Shown: piece by piece, positions 53,311-62,965 of the stretch | Layout: every line of letters begins with the position of its first letter | Numbering within the stretch: position 1 is the first letter of the stretch | NCBI GenBank assembly: GCA_002892395.1 | Contig: NBBL01000003.1 | Span: 186,001 to 250,000, forward strand | Source of the DNA: Lachnospiraceae bacterium | GTDB lineage: Bacteria > Bacillota > Clostridia > Lachnospirales > Lachnospiraceae | Direction of reading: 5' to 3' | DNA length: 64,000 nucleotides | The notes under the pieces: model-generated | Databases searched by the model: none | Told to the model about the DNA's origin: nothing | Seen by the model: only the letters and a program-made list of their open reading frames with translations | Made by a program: the position numbers and the translations under genes

Positions 53311-53748
53311 CTACCCCCACCATTTTTTATGATCGTTCAGCCGCTTTTCCAGCTGTGATTTCCCGTCAAAACAGTAGATTTGACTCTCCGATTTTCTGAT
53401 ATAGCGCCCCGTCCAGTCCCCATCCGGGGTTTTGATACAACACAACACATAATCCGGCTGCATCGGAAGGCCTTTTGCAATCCACTGTCGGCAGCAACGA
53501 ACCGCCTCTTCCCGCGCATCTCGTTTTAACGTCTGACGGATCAAATGATCTGCACTCTCTTGGAACTCCTGAAAGGAATCAAATGGCACCCATTCTGATG
53601 GTTTTAAGTATGGACTTAAGAATTTTCCCCGGAAAGCTGCTCCCTCTTCCAAATAGATCAGAAATAAAAAGCTTCTTCCGTATGGATCCTCCAGTGATTC
53701 TCGTATCATAAAATTGACCGCATCGGTCTGATATTGAAATGCTTCCAT
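53311..53748 (-). CDS. Small soluble protein heading the surface-protein operon, unknown function
   Basis: A 145-residue protein with no signal or membrane segment. It is rich in aromatic and charged residues (IYLEEGAAFRGKFLSPYLKP, DGDWTGRYIRKSESQIYCFD). I do not recognise it. It is the first gene of the operon, and the adhesin start lies 8 bases after its stop. AGGAGGG 7 bases before the ATG is a strong ribosome site. A cytosolic partner of the sigma factor or a chaperone-like helper is possible but not supported by sequence. Confidence 0.7.
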   Translation of the reverse strand: MEAFQYQTDAVNFMIRESLEDPYGRSFLFLIYLEEGAAFRGKFLSPYLKPSEWVPFDSFQEFQESADHLIRQTLKRDAREEAVRCCRQWIAKGLPMQPDYVLCCIKTPDGDWTGRYIRKSESQIYCFDGKSQLEKRLNDHKKWWG

Positions 53749-53778
53749 GGTTTCCCTCCTGTGCTCACTGTTTAAAAA

Positions 53779-53805
53779 GACGACCTCTGAGGGATAAAAG
53801 GTTCA
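53779..53805 (-). promoter_or_regulatory. ECF-type promoter candidate of the surface/sigma operon
   Basis: On the minus strand TGAACC (53805-53800), a 17-base spacer and CGTC (53782-53779) match the TGAAAC-N16/17-CGTC layout of ECF sigma promoters, about 31 bases before the first gene. No sigma-A -10 is seen in this interval. The only ECF gene in the window is in the operon it would drive, so autoregulation is likely but inferred. Confidence 0.6.
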
Positions 53806-53824
53806 CTGGTTCCTATCAATTCAC

Positions 53825-53879
53825 AGAAAGGCATAGCCGAGGGAATACATTATTCTGCTTCTCTCGGCTATGCCTTTCT
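53825..53879 (-). terminator. Terminator after DUF4446 gene
   Basis: A perfect 17-bp stem (53825-53841 and 53863-53879) with a 21-base loop lies 58 bases past the DUF4446 stop, reading leftward. It separates the parAB transcript from the surface-protein operon. Confidence 0.8.
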
Positions 53880-53936
53880 TCTTCCTTATTTTATGTTTTC
53901 TGTATTGTTATTTATTTTCTATGCGCTGCTTCTGTC

Positions 53937-54416
53937 TTATCGCTCCAGATATCCCAATGCCTGCTCTAATGCCTCTTTTTCTTCTGTGCTCAGCAGCATT
54001 TCGGTTTGTCCGCACTCCACAGTCTTTACATAAAGATAGCATCCGTCTCTTGAATGTACGGTGTTCAAGATAAACCCGGAATTGGTATAATCAAGCTCGG
54101 CAATTGCAAAGCTCATCTTTCCTCCCATATCCTTAAAGGCATTGTATCGCACGATTCCAAATTTTTGAAGGGAGGCACGCTGATTCTTATTCAATACCCG
54201 AATTGCATCTTTATTTGCACGATCTTCTGCCCGGAGATCCTTTAGCTCATCCACCAGGGCAACGATGGTATCCTCCAGGCTCTCTGCATCCTTTCCACGC
54301 ATAAACAAATCATACGCACGATATAACCGCTGGTATTTAAACGACAGAAACAGGCAAAATCCCCATGCAGCAAGGTTAAATCCAATCAATATCATCAGCA
54401 ACAGTTTTTCATTCAT
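53937..54416 (-). CDS. DUF4446 family membrane protein
   Basis: A 159-residue protein with one N-terminal membrane helix (4-24) and a soluble, partly coiled body (residues 40-80) ending in a beta-rich region (GGKMSFAIAELDYTNSGFIL). The stretch IVRYNAFKDMGGKMSFAIAE matches DUF4446, which is commonly found next to parB in Clostridia. Function is unknown; the context suggests a link to origin segregation or sporulation. It begins 17 bases after parB. Confidence 0.88.
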   Translation of the reverse strand: MNEKLLLMILIGFNLAAWGFCLFLSFKYQRLYRAYDLFMRGKDAESLEDTIVALVDELKDLRAEDRANKDAIRVLNKNQRASLQKFGIVRYNAFKDMGGKMSFAIAELDYTNSGFILNTVHSRDGCYLYVKTVECGQTEMLLSTEEKEALEQALGYLER

Positions 54417-54433
54417 CCTTGATCCCTCAGCTT

Positions 54434-55387
54434 TCAGCTGTGAATATTCTGAATCAAATCCATGATTCGTTCCAGCTCTGCAGCCGAATAATAGTCAATT
54501 TCTATGCGCCCCTTGTTCCGATCTCTTCTGTTAATGCGCACCTTTGTCCCCAAAGCGCTCCGCATATAATCTTCATAATTTCGATAAAGAATTTCGTATT
54601 GCTTTTTTGATGCCTGATCCTCCTCTGTCTCCTCCCGCCTTTTCGGACGCAGCATTTGCTTGGCCTGCTTCTCTGCTTCTCTCACACTCAGATTTTTTTC
54701 AACGATGTCCCTTGCCAGATCATTTTGTTTTTTTTCATCCTCAAGCATCAGCAAAGCCCGTGCATGACCAGCGGAAATTTTTCCCTCCTCCAGGAACTGT
54801 CTTGCCGCCGCCTTTAATTTTAGCAAACGGAGGGCATTGGCCACGGTCGCCCTGTTTTTGCTGACACGGGCGGCAATTTCATCCTGTTTCAGACCATAGT
54901 CATCAATCAAGGTCTGATATGCCATTGCTTCCTCCAATGGATTCAAATCTTCTCGCTGCACATTTTCAATGATGGCAATTTCTGCCGCCTGCTGTGTGGT
55001 GTAGCTTCTGATCAGAACCGGTATTTCCTTCAGACCGGCATTCTTTGCCGCGCGATATCTCCGCTCCCCTGCAATAATTCTGTATTTTTTTCCTTCCTTC
55101 TGTACCAGAATCGGCTGCAGCACTCCATATTGACGCACAGAATCCGTCAATTCTTCCAGCTCTTCTCCATCAAAGTTTTTACGTGGCTGTGCTTCATTTG
55201 TTAAAATTTCTTCCAGCTTTAATAAAGTCTCACCACCTGTATCCTCCAGGTCTTTCCGTTCTGTGCCGCTTCCTTTTTCTGAACTGCTCTGAGATGTCTG
55301 CTCCAACTCTCCGGATTCTCCGATATTTCCTAAAAGCTGATTCAGTCCTCGCCCCAGACCTCGTTTTGGTCTCGTTCCTTTTGCCAT
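54434..55387 (-). CDS. parB: Chromosome-partitioning protein ParB (Spo0J-like)
   Basis: Binds parS sites near oriC and recruits ParA and condensin for origin segregation. The 317-residue protein has the N-terminal CTP-binding motif GERRYRAAKNAGL (near 106-118), the helix-turn-helix region around LKQDEIAARVSKNRATVANA, and a C-terminal dimerisation helix. A low-complexity Ser/Glu-rich stretch lies in the first 60 residues. It starts 2 bases after parA stops. A parS pair lies about 850 bp upstream. Confidence 0.97.
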   Translation of the reverse strand: MAKGTRPKRGLGRGLNQLLGNIGESGELEQTSQSSSEKGSGTERKDLEDTGGETLLKLEEILTNEAQPRKNFDGEELEELTDSVRQYGVLQPILVQKEGKKYRIIAGERRYRAAKNAGLKEIPVLIRSYTTQQAAEIAIIENVQREDLNPLEEAMAYQTLIDDYGLKQDEIAARVSKNRATVANALRLLKLKAAARQFLEEGKISAGHARALLMLEDEKKQNDLARDIVEKNLSVREAEKQAKQMLRPKRREETEEDQASKKQYEILYRNYEDYMRSALGTKVRINRRDRNKGRIEIDYYSAAELERIMDLIQNIHS

Positions 55388-55389
55388 GC

Positions 55390-56154
55390 TTAATTCCCCC
55401 TTGTGAGAAGCTCTGCCGCCAGCATCCTGTAGTTTTCGGCTCCGCTTGACTTTGGATCATACTCGGTCACCGGCATTCCATAGCTCGGCGCTTCCGCCAC
55501 TCTGACATTGCGATTGATCACTGTTTGATAGATTGGCTCCTGCAGCGCTTCCTTGACACTGTCTATCACCTGTTGGGACAGATTGTTTCTCGCGTCATAC
55601 ATTGTAAACACAATTCCGTTTACCTTCAACTCCGGATTGAGCTTCTTTCGGATCAATTGAATGCTGCGAAGCATCTGATTTAATCCTTCCATGGCATAGT
55701 ACTCACATTGAATGGGAATCAGCACATCCGTGGCTGCAGTCAGGGCATTGACAGTAAGCAAGCTTAATGACGGTGGGCAATCAATCAAAATAAAATCATA
55801 CTGGTCTGTTACGGCTTGTAAGCAATTCTTGAGGATATCTTCTCTCCCGGTTTCATCAAACAATTCAATTTCTGCTCCCGCAAGGTTTGCACTGGAGCAG
55901 ACCACATCCAGGCAGTTCAGACTGCTGTGCTGCAAGGCCTCCTGAATCGTGCACTCTCCCATAATCATTTCGTACACTGTATTTTCTATTGTTTCTTTTT
56001 CAATTCCCAATCCACTTGTCATGTTACCCTGGGGATCAAAATCTACTGCCAGTACTTTAAGTCCGGCCTCTGCAAGAGCTGCCGCCAGATTGACTGCTGT
56101 CGTTGTCTTTCCCACGCCGCCCTTTTGATTTGCCACTGCTATAATCTTCTTCAT
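55390..56154 (-). CDS. parA: Chromosome-partitioning ATPase ParA (Soj-like)
   Basis: A P-loop ATPase of 254 residues with the deviant Walker [14 protein letters not shown] (residues 11-23), then DFDPQGN and [12 protein letters not shown]. It acts with ParB on the origin region. Normal Soj length, with no N-terminal DNA-binding extension. Starts leftward with an extended -10 promoter (TGCTATAAT) about 30 bases upstream, between the gene and the parS pair. Confidence 0.97.
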   Translation of the reverse strand: MKKIIAVANQKGGVGKTTTAVNLAAALAEAGLKVLAVDFDPQGNMTSGLGIEKETIENTVYEMIMGECTIQEALQHSSLNCLDVVCSSANLAGAEIELFDETGREDILKNCLQAVTDQYDFILIDCPPSLSLLTVNALTAATDVLIPIQCEYYAMEGLNQMLRSIQLIRKKLNPELKVNGIVFTMYDARNNLSQQVIDSVKEALQEPIYQTVINRNVRVAEAPSYGMPVTEYDPKSSGAENYRMLAAELLTRGN

Positions 56155-56182
56155 ATAGTTCCTCTGTCTGTTCTTTTCATTT

Positions 56183-56191
56183 ATTATAGCA
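56183..56191 (-). promoter_or_regulatory. Extended -10 promoter of parA-parB
   Basis: On the minus strand TGCTATAAT spans 56191-56183. No good -35 is seen. It lies 20 bases from the parS pair, so ParB bound there could affect transcription. Confidence 0.5.
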
Positions 56192-56210
56192 TATCATTTT
56201 GTTTCATTTC

Positions 56211-56263
56211 CTGATATGTTTCACGTGAAACGTTTTCAATATGTTTCACGTGAAACATATCAG
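56211..56263. promoter_or_regulatory. Pair of parS sites forming a larger inverted repeat
   Basis: TGTTTCACGTGAAACG at 56217-56232 and the perfect consensus TGTTTCACGTGAAACA at 56242-56257 match the Spo0J/ParB site; the first has one mismatch. The two lie within a perfect 21-bp inverted repeat (56211-56231 and 56243-56263) with an 11-base spacer. Confidence 0.95.
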
Positions 56264-56272
56264 GACTGACTC

Positions 56273-57028
56273 TTACTGAAGCGGATTTGCAGAAGGTGTT
56301 CCTGCTTTTCTTGGAAACCGTCTGGGTGTCTTACGAACCTTTTTGATGGATAACAGGCATCGTTCGTCTCCGGTGACGGGAAGACGAAAATACAGTGTGC
56401 TGATTTCCCCTGCTCCCAACAAACCCAGGGCATTTCCGGCTTTCTGAATTTCTTCCTCCACTTTTCCCGATTTGTAGGGGATAAAGGTGCCCCCATTGTG
56501 GATAAATGGAAGGCAATATTCAGAAAGTGTGGATAAATTAGAAACTGCCCGCGATAAAATCAGATCATATTGCTCCCGATGCTCCTGCTTTCCGGCAAGA
56601 TCCTCCGCTCGTGCGTGTAGTGCGATTATGTTATGTAAACCTAGTTTCCGACATTCCTCTTCAATAAAATGAATTCTTTTGTTTAGACAATCCACGAGGG
56701 TCAATTTCAACTGGGGCCAGGCAATTGCCAGCGGAATTCCCGGAAAACCGGCTCCGGTTCCCAGATCTAAAATACGGTATGCTTCAAATTGAATATCCGG
56801 GATTGCTTGCACAACAGAAAGACTGTCAACAAAGTGCTTTACAATCACCTCCTTCATTTCTACAATTGCGGTCAGATTCATATGCTTATTTTTCTCGATC
56901 AAATCCATATAAAACTGGAAAAAAAGCTTCTGCTTGGACTCATCCAACGTAATTGCAAGCGGCTGTAGCGCAAGAGAAAAAAAGGCGGAAAAGCATTCAA
57001 ACTGCTCTGTGTTCTCTGTCATATTCAT
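56273..57028 (-). CDS. rsmG: 16S rRNA (guanine527-N7)-methyltransferase
   Basis: Methylates G527 of 16S rRNA; its loss gives low-level streptomycin resistance in several bacteria. The SAM motif is [20 protein letters not shown], then [16 protein letters not shown] and [16 protein letters not shown]. At 251 residues it is slightly longer than usual, with a basic C-terminal tail. Its start overlaps the mnmG stop by 4 bases. Confidence 0.97.
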   Translation of the reverse strand: MNMTENTEQFECFSAFFSLALQPLAITLDESKQKLFFQFYMDLIEKNKHMNLTAIVEMKEVIVKHFVDSLSVVQAIPDIQFEAYRILDLGTGAGFPGIPLAIAWPQLKLTLVDCLNKRIHFIEEECRKLGLHNIIALHARAEDLAGKQEHREQYDLILSRAVSNLSTLSEYCLPFIHNGGTFIPYKSGKVEEEIQKAGNALGLLGAGEISTLYFRLPVTGDERCLLSIKKVRKTPRRFPRKAGTPSANPLQ

Positions 57029-58935
57029 TTTTTTCTTTCTTTTCCTCTTTTTTCCAGCCAGACCAGCAGTACATTGATGTCTGCCGGGGAAACCCCGGAA
57101 ATTCTGGAGGCCTGACCGATGGAATCCGGCTTAATGAAATTTAATTTTTGAATTGCCTCAATGCGAAGGGAAGGAATCCCGGCGTAATCCACATCAAGGG
57201 GAAGTTTCTTGTTTTCAAGCTTTTGAAACTGCCTGACCTGCTGCTCCTGTCGCTTGATATATCCCTCATATTTCAGCTCAATATTCACCTGCTCCCCCAC
57301 CTCCCGGGGAAGCTCCGGCCGATTCGGATCCAACGTTTCCAACATCTGATAGTTTAATTCCGGTCTGCATACCAGCTCTGCCAGAGTTGTTCCTGTTTTC
57401 AATGCGGCGGAGCCTTTTTCTGAAAGGAAGCGATTCACGTTCTCATTTGCACCCAAATTGACATGCCGCAGCCTAAGGATTTCTTCTGCAATCTGCTTTT
57501 TTTTATTCTGAACCCGCTGAAATCTTTCCTCAGAGATCAATCCGATTTGATGTCCCAGTCCGCACAGGCGAAGATCTGCATTGTCCTGTCTCAAAAGAAG
57601 CCGGTATTCTGAGCGGGATGTCATCATACGATAGGGCTCATGGCTTTCCTTTGTCACCAAGTCATCAATTAAAACACCGATGTATGCTTCAGAACGGCTG
57701 ATGACAACCGGCTCTCTCCCGGATATCTTCATTGCGGCATTCACTCCGGCAATCAGACCCTGTACCGCCGCTTCTTCATAGCCGGAGCTTCCATTAAACT
57801 GTCCTCCGGCAAATAGTCCGCTGATTTCCATGAATTCCAGACTGGGCTTCAGCTGCCTGGCGTCAATACAATCGTACTCGATTGCATAGGCGTTTCGCAC
57901 CACAACTGCGTGCTCCAAACCGGGGGTCGCATGAATGACACGATATTGCACATCCTCCGGAAGAGAGGACGACATTCCTCCCAAATACATCTCATTCGTA
58001 TAGAGACCCTCCGGCTCCACAAAAATCTGATGTCCTTCCTTGTCCGGAAATTTCATCACCTTGTCCTCGATGGAAGGACAATAGCGGGGGCCGGTGCTGT
58101 GGATACTTCCGTTGTACAGAGGGGAGCGGTCGATATTATCTCTTATGATTTCTCCCACCTCTTTTCCGGTATGGGTGAGCCAGCAGCTGACTTGCTTTTT
58201 TTGAATCGAATCAGGCGCTGTCTCAAAGGAGAAGGGAACAATGGGGGTATCCCCCTTTTGCTCCTCCATTTTTGAATAATCCACCGTTCTTCCGTCGACA
58301 CGAGCCGGTGTCCCCGTCTTAAAGCGATTCATCCCGATCCCGTTTTCCTTCAAGGAATCGGTCAGGTGTTTTGCTGCCTTGAGTCCGTTTGGACCTGTGT
58401 ACTCACTGATTTCTCCATAGATGCAACGGGCATTTAAGTATACCCCCGTAGCCAGTATAACAGCTTTTGCTGTATACACGGCTCCGGAAACGGTTTTTAC
58501 TCCGCAGCAGCACTTTTTTTTGCTCCCCTCCCTAAGGGGCTCTGTTAAAATTTCGGAAACCTCTGCCTGACGAATGGTCAGATTTTCCGTGTTTTCCAGC
58601 ACCCTGCGCATTTCCCGTGTGTAGGCCTGCTTATCTGCCTGCGCCCGCAGCGAATGAACGGCAGGCCCCTTTGATTCATTCAGCATCCGGGACTGAATGA
58701 AGGTTTTATCAATATTTTTTCCCATCTCGCCGCCCAGCGCATCCAATTCCCTGACCAGGTGACCCTTTGAGGTTCCCCCGATATTGGGATTACAGGGCAT
58801 CAAAGCAACTGCATCAATACTAATGGTAAACATGATCGTTCGGAATCCAAGACGTGCCGTTGCCAAAGCTGCTTCACATCCGGCATGTCCTCCTCCCACC
58901 ACAACCACATCATAATTTTCATGAATTGCCTGCAT
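57025..58935 (-). CDS. mnmG: tRNA uridine 5-carboxymethylaminomethyl modification enzyme MnmG
   Basis: With MnmE it modifies U34 of several tRNAs using FAD and methylene-tetrahydrofolate. The FAD-binding motif is [15 protein letters not shown] at residues 11-25, then [20 protein letters not shown] with the catalytic Cys, and [18 protein letters not shown] near 366-383. At 636 residues it is normal length. MnmE lies 20 bases upstream and rsmG overlaps it, the common origin-proximal order. Confidence 0.98.
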   Translation of the reverse strand: MQAIHENYDVVVVGGGHAGCEAALATARLGFRTIMFTISIDAVALMPCNPNIGGTSKGHLVRELDALGGEMGKNIDKTFIQSRMLNESKGPAVHSLRAQADKQAYTREMRRVLENTENLTIRQAEVSEILTEPLREGSKKKCCCGVKTVSGAVYTAKAVILATGVYLNARCIYGEISEYTGPNGLKAAKHLTDSLKENGIGMNRFKTGTPARVDGRTVDYSKMEEQKGDTPIVPFSFETAPDSIQKKQVSCWLTHTGKEVGEIIRDNIDRSPLYNGSIHSTGPRYCPSIEDKVMKFPDKEGHQIFVEPEGLYTNEMYLGGMSSSLPEDVQYRVIHATPGLEHAVVVRNAYAIEYDCIDARQLKPSLEFMEISGLFAGGQFNGSSGYEEAAVQGLIAGVNAAMKISGREPVVISRSEAYIGVLIDDLVTKESHEPYRMMTSRSEYRLLLRQDNADLRLCGLGHQIGLISEERFQRVQNKKKQIAEEILRLRHVNLGANENVNRFLSEKGSAALKTGTTLAELVCRPELNYQMLETLDPNRPELPREVGEQVNIELKYEGYIKRQEQQVRQFQKLENKKLPLDVDYAGIPSLRIEAIQKLNFIKPDSIGQASRISGVSPADINVLLVWLEKRGKERKK

Positions 58936-58955
58936 CTTTTATTCTCCCGGTGCTG

Positions 58956-60323
58956 TTATTTTCCCGTGCAAAATCGCTCAAATATACGGTTTACAATGTC
59001 ATCCTCAACGGTATCTCCCGTGATAAATCCAAGTGCTTCATAGGCAGATTTCAAATCAATGGTAAAGAAGTCCTCTGTCATACCCTTTTCTATGCTTTCT
59101 TCTGCCATGCGGAGTGCACTTCTTGCCCGTACCAGCGCATCGCGATGCCGCAGGTTTGTGACATAAATTTGATCGTTAAAGTCAATCTTTTTTTGATAAA
59201 ACAGTCCTTTTATTTCCTGCTCCAGAGCCTCCAGACCCTCTCCACTTTTCGTTGAACAGACAACAATGGGATGCGTGGTCTTGTTTTTCAAGTCCTCCAC
59301 TTTGACTTTCTGATCCAAATCTGACTTATTCAACAGTACAATTGCACACTGATACTCTACTTCTCTCAAAAGCTCCAGATCATCTTCCTCTAATTCTTTT
59401 GAGCTGTCAATCAACAATAAAATTAAATTTGCATCCTGGGCTGCATTTCTTGCCCGCTCAATGCCAATTTTTTCCACCGGATCCGTTCCCGCACGAATCC
59501 CCGCCGTATCGGTCAAATTGAGTGACAGCCCTGCCAGTCGAATGTGTTCCGTCAAAATATCTCTCGTTGTCCCTGCAATCTCTGTCACGATTGCCCGGTC
59601 CTCTCCTGAAAGCAAATTCATGAGGGATGACTTTCCTGCATTCGGTCGTCCCAAAATTACAGTGGAAATTCCCTCCTTCATCACCCTCCCACTGTCTGCA
59701 TTCTCAATCAGCTCTGTCAGCTCCTTGCAAAGCGTTTCCAACGTTTCATGCAACTGCGTCGGGTAATCTTCCAGATCATAGTGCTCCGGATCGTCCAAAG
59801 CCGCTTCTATCCGCGCCAGCTCATTTAAAATCCGATCTCGAAATACCTCCACTTTACGGGATAAATTCCCTTGCAGCTGCTGCATCGCTGCCTTCAGTGC
59901 AAAGCGATTTTTTGCCTGTATTACATCCATAACCGCTTCCGCCTGGCTCAGATCCATTCTTCCGTTCAAATATGCCCGTTTTGAAAATTCTCCCGGTTCT
60001 GCAAGAAATGCACCGGCGTTCAATACCTCCTCCAGGACACGCTGTACGGCAAGTGCTCCACCATGGCAGTTAATTTCAACTGTGTTTTCCCCCGTGTAGC
60101 TGCGCGGTGCCAGCATCACGCTGACCAAAACCTCGTCTATGATTTCTCCCTTTCCCACAACATGCCGGTAATGAATGGTGTGTGTGGCAGCTCCCTTGAT
60201 GCTGCGGTCCAGCACATGATCGGCAATGGAAACAGCCTGTTCTCCGCTGATACGGATAATTCCGATTCCACTCTCTCCAAGCGCCGTAGATATGGCGGCT
60301 ATGGTGTCGTGATTTCTTTCCAT
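58956..60323 (-). CDS. mnmE: tRNA modification GTPase MnmE
   Basis: A GTPase of 455 residues partnering MnmG. The N-terminal folate-binding domain begins TIAAISTALGESGIGIIRIS. The G domain has GRPNAGKSSLMNLLSG (G1), GTTRDILTEHI (G2), DTAGIR (G3) and NKSDL (G4). The C-terminus ends FCTGK with the conserved Cys. A terminator lies between this gene and jag. Confidence 0.98.
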   Translation of the reverse strand: MERNHDTIAAISTALGESGIGIIRISGEQAVSIADHVLDRSIKGAATHTIHYRHVVGKGEIIDEVLVSVMLAPRSYTGENTVEINCHGGALAVQRVLEEVLNAGAFLAEPGEFSKRAYLNGRMDLSQAEAVMDVIQAKNRFALKAAMQQLQGNLSRKVEVFRDRILNELARIEAALDDPEHYDLEDYPTQLHETLETLCKELTELIENADSGRVMKEGISTVILGRPNAGKSSLMNLLSGEDRAIVTEIAGTTRDILTEHIRLAGLSLNLTDTAGIRAGTDPVEKIGIERARNAAQDANLILLLIDSSKELEEDDLELLREVEYQCAIVLLNKSDLDQKVKVEDLKNKTTHPIVVCSTKSGEGLEALEQEIKGLFYQKKIDFNDQIYVTNLRHRDALVRARSALRMAEESIEKGMTEDFFTIDLKSAYEALGFITGDTVEDDIVNRIFERFCTGK

Positions 60324-60342
60324 GTCTTCCTCTCATATAAGA

Positions 60343-60382
60343 AAAAGCTGGCGAAAACAACATTGTGTTTTCGACAGCTTTC
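60343..60382 (-). terminator. Terminator between jag and mnmE
   Basis: AAAGCTG and CAGCTTT plus CGAAAAC and GTTTTCG form a 15-bp stem with one mismatch on the minus strand, followed by TTTTTC. It separates the rpmH-jag transcript from the mnmE-mnmG-rsmG group. Confidence 0.8.
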
Positions 60383-60402
60383 TTTCACAAAGCCATCTGT
60401 TT

Positions 60403-61353
60403 TTACAAGTCTTCGCGAGACGGCGATTTCTTTTTTGGGTTTTTCTTTAAAAGCACCACAATATGACGGTACGGATCTTCCCCCTCTGAAATTGTTGTCA
60501 CATAGGGATCTCTTTGCAGTGCGGAATGAATTACGCGTCTCTCATAAGGATTCATCGGCTCCAGAGCAATCGGTTTCCTGGTCTGTTTTACCTTTCCCGC
60601 AATATTCCTGGCAAGAGAACGAAGCTTTTGTTCCCGTCTTTCCCGGTAATTTTCCGTGTCCAGCTTCACATGGATATAGACATCCCTATGCTTATTGACC
60701 ACAAGGCTGACCAGATATTGGAGAGAATCCAGCGTCTGACCTCTCTTTCCGATCATGATTCCCATATCATCTCCGCTGAGATCCAGCTTCAATTCATTGG
60801 TCTGATAATTGAAATCGGTTTCAATCTGAACCTCTGTATCCATCATTCGGAATAACTCGGAAAGAAAGGCAATGGCTGCTTCTTTGATTTTCTCTGCTTC
60901 CTCCTGTAAAACCTCTCGCCCCACGCCGTCTCGTTTCGATTCCTCCGGATGGGGACGCTCTTTTTTGGGACGGCGTTTTCTATTGCTTTCTTCCGTTTCA
61001 GGCTCCGTTTTTTCTCGATTTTTTACCTTTTCGCCCTTCGCCTTTTCCCTCTTTTCTTTTTCCTTCTGTTCCTTTTCCTTGTTCTCTTCCGGTTTCTGCT
61101 CCCGGCACTTCTCTTTTTTTTCCTCTTGTTCCTTCTTTTTTTGTTCGCTGACCCTCTGCTCCTCTGCCTCTTCCTCTTCTGTCTTCACACGTGCAGAAAT
61201 TGTCCAAGGTCTTCCGCCGAGAATCCCTAAAAATCCGTTGCTTCCCTGTTCCAGAATATTGACCTTCAGATGCTCGCTGGTTGTCTCAAGCTGAATTAAA
61301 GCCTTTGTAATCGCCTCGTCGTATGTCTTTGCGGATACAGTTATTTCATTCAT
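60403..61353 (-). CDS. jag: Jag/KhpB RNA-binding protein with a long charged linker
   Basis: A 316-residue RNA-binding protein that works with KhpA in several Firmicutes. The N-terminal Jag domain (1-50) is followed by a strongly charged Glu/Lys/Arg linker (about 60-155). The C-terminal part contains the KH-like region with GIMIGKRGQTLDSLQYLVS and the R3H domain with MNPYERRVIHSALQ (the R-x-x-x-H motif). The linker is longer than in Bacillus Jag. It overlaps yidC by 8 bases and probably follows the same transcript. Confidence 0.95.
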   Translation of the reverse strand: MNEITVSAKTYDEAITKALIQLETTSEHLKVNILEQGSNGFLGILGGRPWTISARVKTEEEEAEEQRVSEQKKKEQEEKKEKCREQKPEENKEKEQKEKEKREKAKGEKVKNREKTEPETEESNRKRRPKKERPHPEESKRDGVGREVLQEEAEKIKEAAIAFLSELFRMMDTEVQIETDFNYQTNELKLDLSGDDMGIMIGKRGQTLDSLQYLVSLVVNKHRDVYIHVKLDTENYRERREQKLRSLARNIAGKVKQTRKPIALEPMNPYERRVIHSALQRDPYVTTISEGEDPYRHIVVLLKKNPKKKSPSREDL

Positions 61354-62716
61354 TTGATTTCTCCTGCGTCTCGGTTTCTTGCTTCAATTCTGTCTTTTCT
61401 CCAGTCTCAGGATTGATCCCTTCCAATGCCTTCTTTGCCTTTCCGCGCTTTTTCTCCAGCTGACGTTCATCAAACATTGCCACCATGTTCGCCTTTGCCG
61501 CCAGAGAACCGGGCTTGGCATTCTTATTGTAATAAGCTGTGGAATCTGCGACTCTCTTTGCATTGATGGTCATTTTATCACGAAATGCAGTCTCTTCTTT
61601 TTCTGCAGCTTCCTCCTGTCTCCTTACATCCCGAAGAAGCTTATCGGTATTGCTCTTAATCTGAGATGGATTTTTTCCTTCTCTCAGTGCTTTTTCATTT
61701 GCCTTTTCCAAATTCTTTTTTACAATCTCATCAATATCCATGCAATCCAGCTGTCTGTTGATAATCAATTGCTGTACCAGGCGGCAAACTCCGCTGGCAA
61801 CCCAGTAGATTCCGATTCCTGCAGGCAACGTAAAGCAGAAGAACAATGACATCAGCGGCATCATGGTATTCATGGTCTGCATCTGCTGTGCCATTGCATT
61901 CTCACTGTCATCCTGCAAACCCGGTCTGCTCTTCGGCTTTGAAGTCATAAGCTTTGCGGAATACCACTGCACACCTGCGGAAAGAATCGGAATGATCCAT
62001 GCAGGATTTGGAACAAAGCCCTGGAACGGCGGCGTAGAGAGATTGACTCCCAGAAAATAATTCATTCTGGAAATTTCTGCCGCCCCGTCGGCAATTGTTT
62101 GAGAAAACATGGGATACGCTTTTTCCAACCTGGCCCACTGCTCCGGCGTAAATTTATAGAAGAAATCAATGACCGCATTTAATGTGGCGCCTTCCTGAAG
62201 GGAGGGCTTAATCTTGGGCGCAAGCGAATTCAGAACCTCAATGTAATTTCCCTGCTTCATAATCGGTTCTGCAATATTCTGGAATATCTGATACAGGGAC
62301 GGCACATAGGCCGGAATATGGTAGACCACCTGATACAAAGCGAAAAGAATCGGCATTTGAATCAACAAAAACAGGCAGCTTCCGCTCATGCTTGTTCCAT
62401 ACTTGCTGTACACAGCCTTCGTCTCTGCCTGCATCCGCATCATGGAAGCCTGATCGGTCTTACCCTTGTATTTTTTTTGAATGGCCTGAAGTTCCGGCTG
62501 CATCACGCTCATCATCTTTGAAGACTTCTGCTGTGAAACTGTGAGCGGCCACATCAAAAGGTTAATCAATACGGTAAAAAGAATAATGCTCAATCCAATA
62601 TTCGTAATTCCGAATTTACTGGTAAATTGAAATAAAACATCCATTACCAATCCAAGAATCGTTGCGATCCATCCGATCAACGGAAATGTGGATTTTGTCA
62701 ACAAAATAAGTTCCAA
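61346..62716 (-). CDS. yidC: Membrane protein insertase YidC/Oxa1
   Basis: Inserts and folds membrane proteins with or without SecYEG. The 456-residue protein has the conserved core: IGLSIILFTVLINLLMWPLT (TM with family Arg-substituted context), IQMPILFALYQVVY, and a C-terminal pair of helices with FCFTLPAGIGIYWVASGVCR. No lipoprotein signal is visible. A large cytosolic/external insert (about 150-235) precedes the last helices, and the tail is charged. YidD and RnpA genes lie just upstream, the canonical order. Confidence 0.96.
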   Translation of the reverse strand: MELILLTKSTFPLIGWIATILGLVMDVLFQFTSKFGITNIGLSIILFTVLINLLMWPLTVSQQKSSKMMSVMQPELQAIQKKYKGKTDQASMMRMQAETKAVYSKYGTSMSGSCLFLLIQMPILFALYQVVYHIPAYVPSLYQIFQNIAEPIMKQGNYIEVLNSLAPKIKPSLQEGATLNAVIDFFYKFTPEQWARLEKAYPMFSQTIADGAAEISRMNYFLGVNLSTPPFQGFVPNPAWIIPILSAGVQWYSAKLMTSKPKSRPGLQDDSENAMAQQMQTMNTMMPLMSLFFCFTLPAGIGIYWVASGVCRLVQQLIINRQLDCMDIDEIVKKNLEKANEKALREGKNPSQIKSNTDKLLRDVRRQEEAAEKEETAFRDKMTINAKRVADSTAYYNKNAKPGSLAAKANMVAMFDERQLEKKRGKAKKALEGINPETGEKTELKQETETQEKSNE

Positions 62717-62743
62717 CGTTTTTCCTCCCCTTCGGTCATAAAA

Positions 62744-62956
62744 TTAGGGAACGGGATCATACCCGCCCTTAGAAAAAGGATTACAGCGCAAAATTCTCCA
62801 CATTGCAAGCAATCCGCCCTTCCATATTCCATGCTTCTCAATTGCCTCAATCGCATATTGGGAGCAAGTCGGATAAAATCTGCAATGACAACGCCATTTC
62901 AATGGCGACAAAAAGATCTGATAAAAGCGTATCATACGAATCAGTATCTTTTTCAC
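62744..62956 (-). CDS. yidD: Membrane protein insertion efficiency factor YidD
   Basis: A 70-residue protein with the invariant family core [17 protein letters not shown] and a conserved end [17 protein letters not shown]. It sits between rnpA and yidC as in most bacteria and is thought to aid YidC-dependent insertion. Confidence 0.97.
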   Translation of the reverse strand: MKKILIRMIRFYQIFLSPLKWRCHCRFYPTCSQYAIEAIEKHGIWKGGLLAMWRILRCNPFSKGGYDPVP

Positions 62957-62965
62957 AATTCTTCC

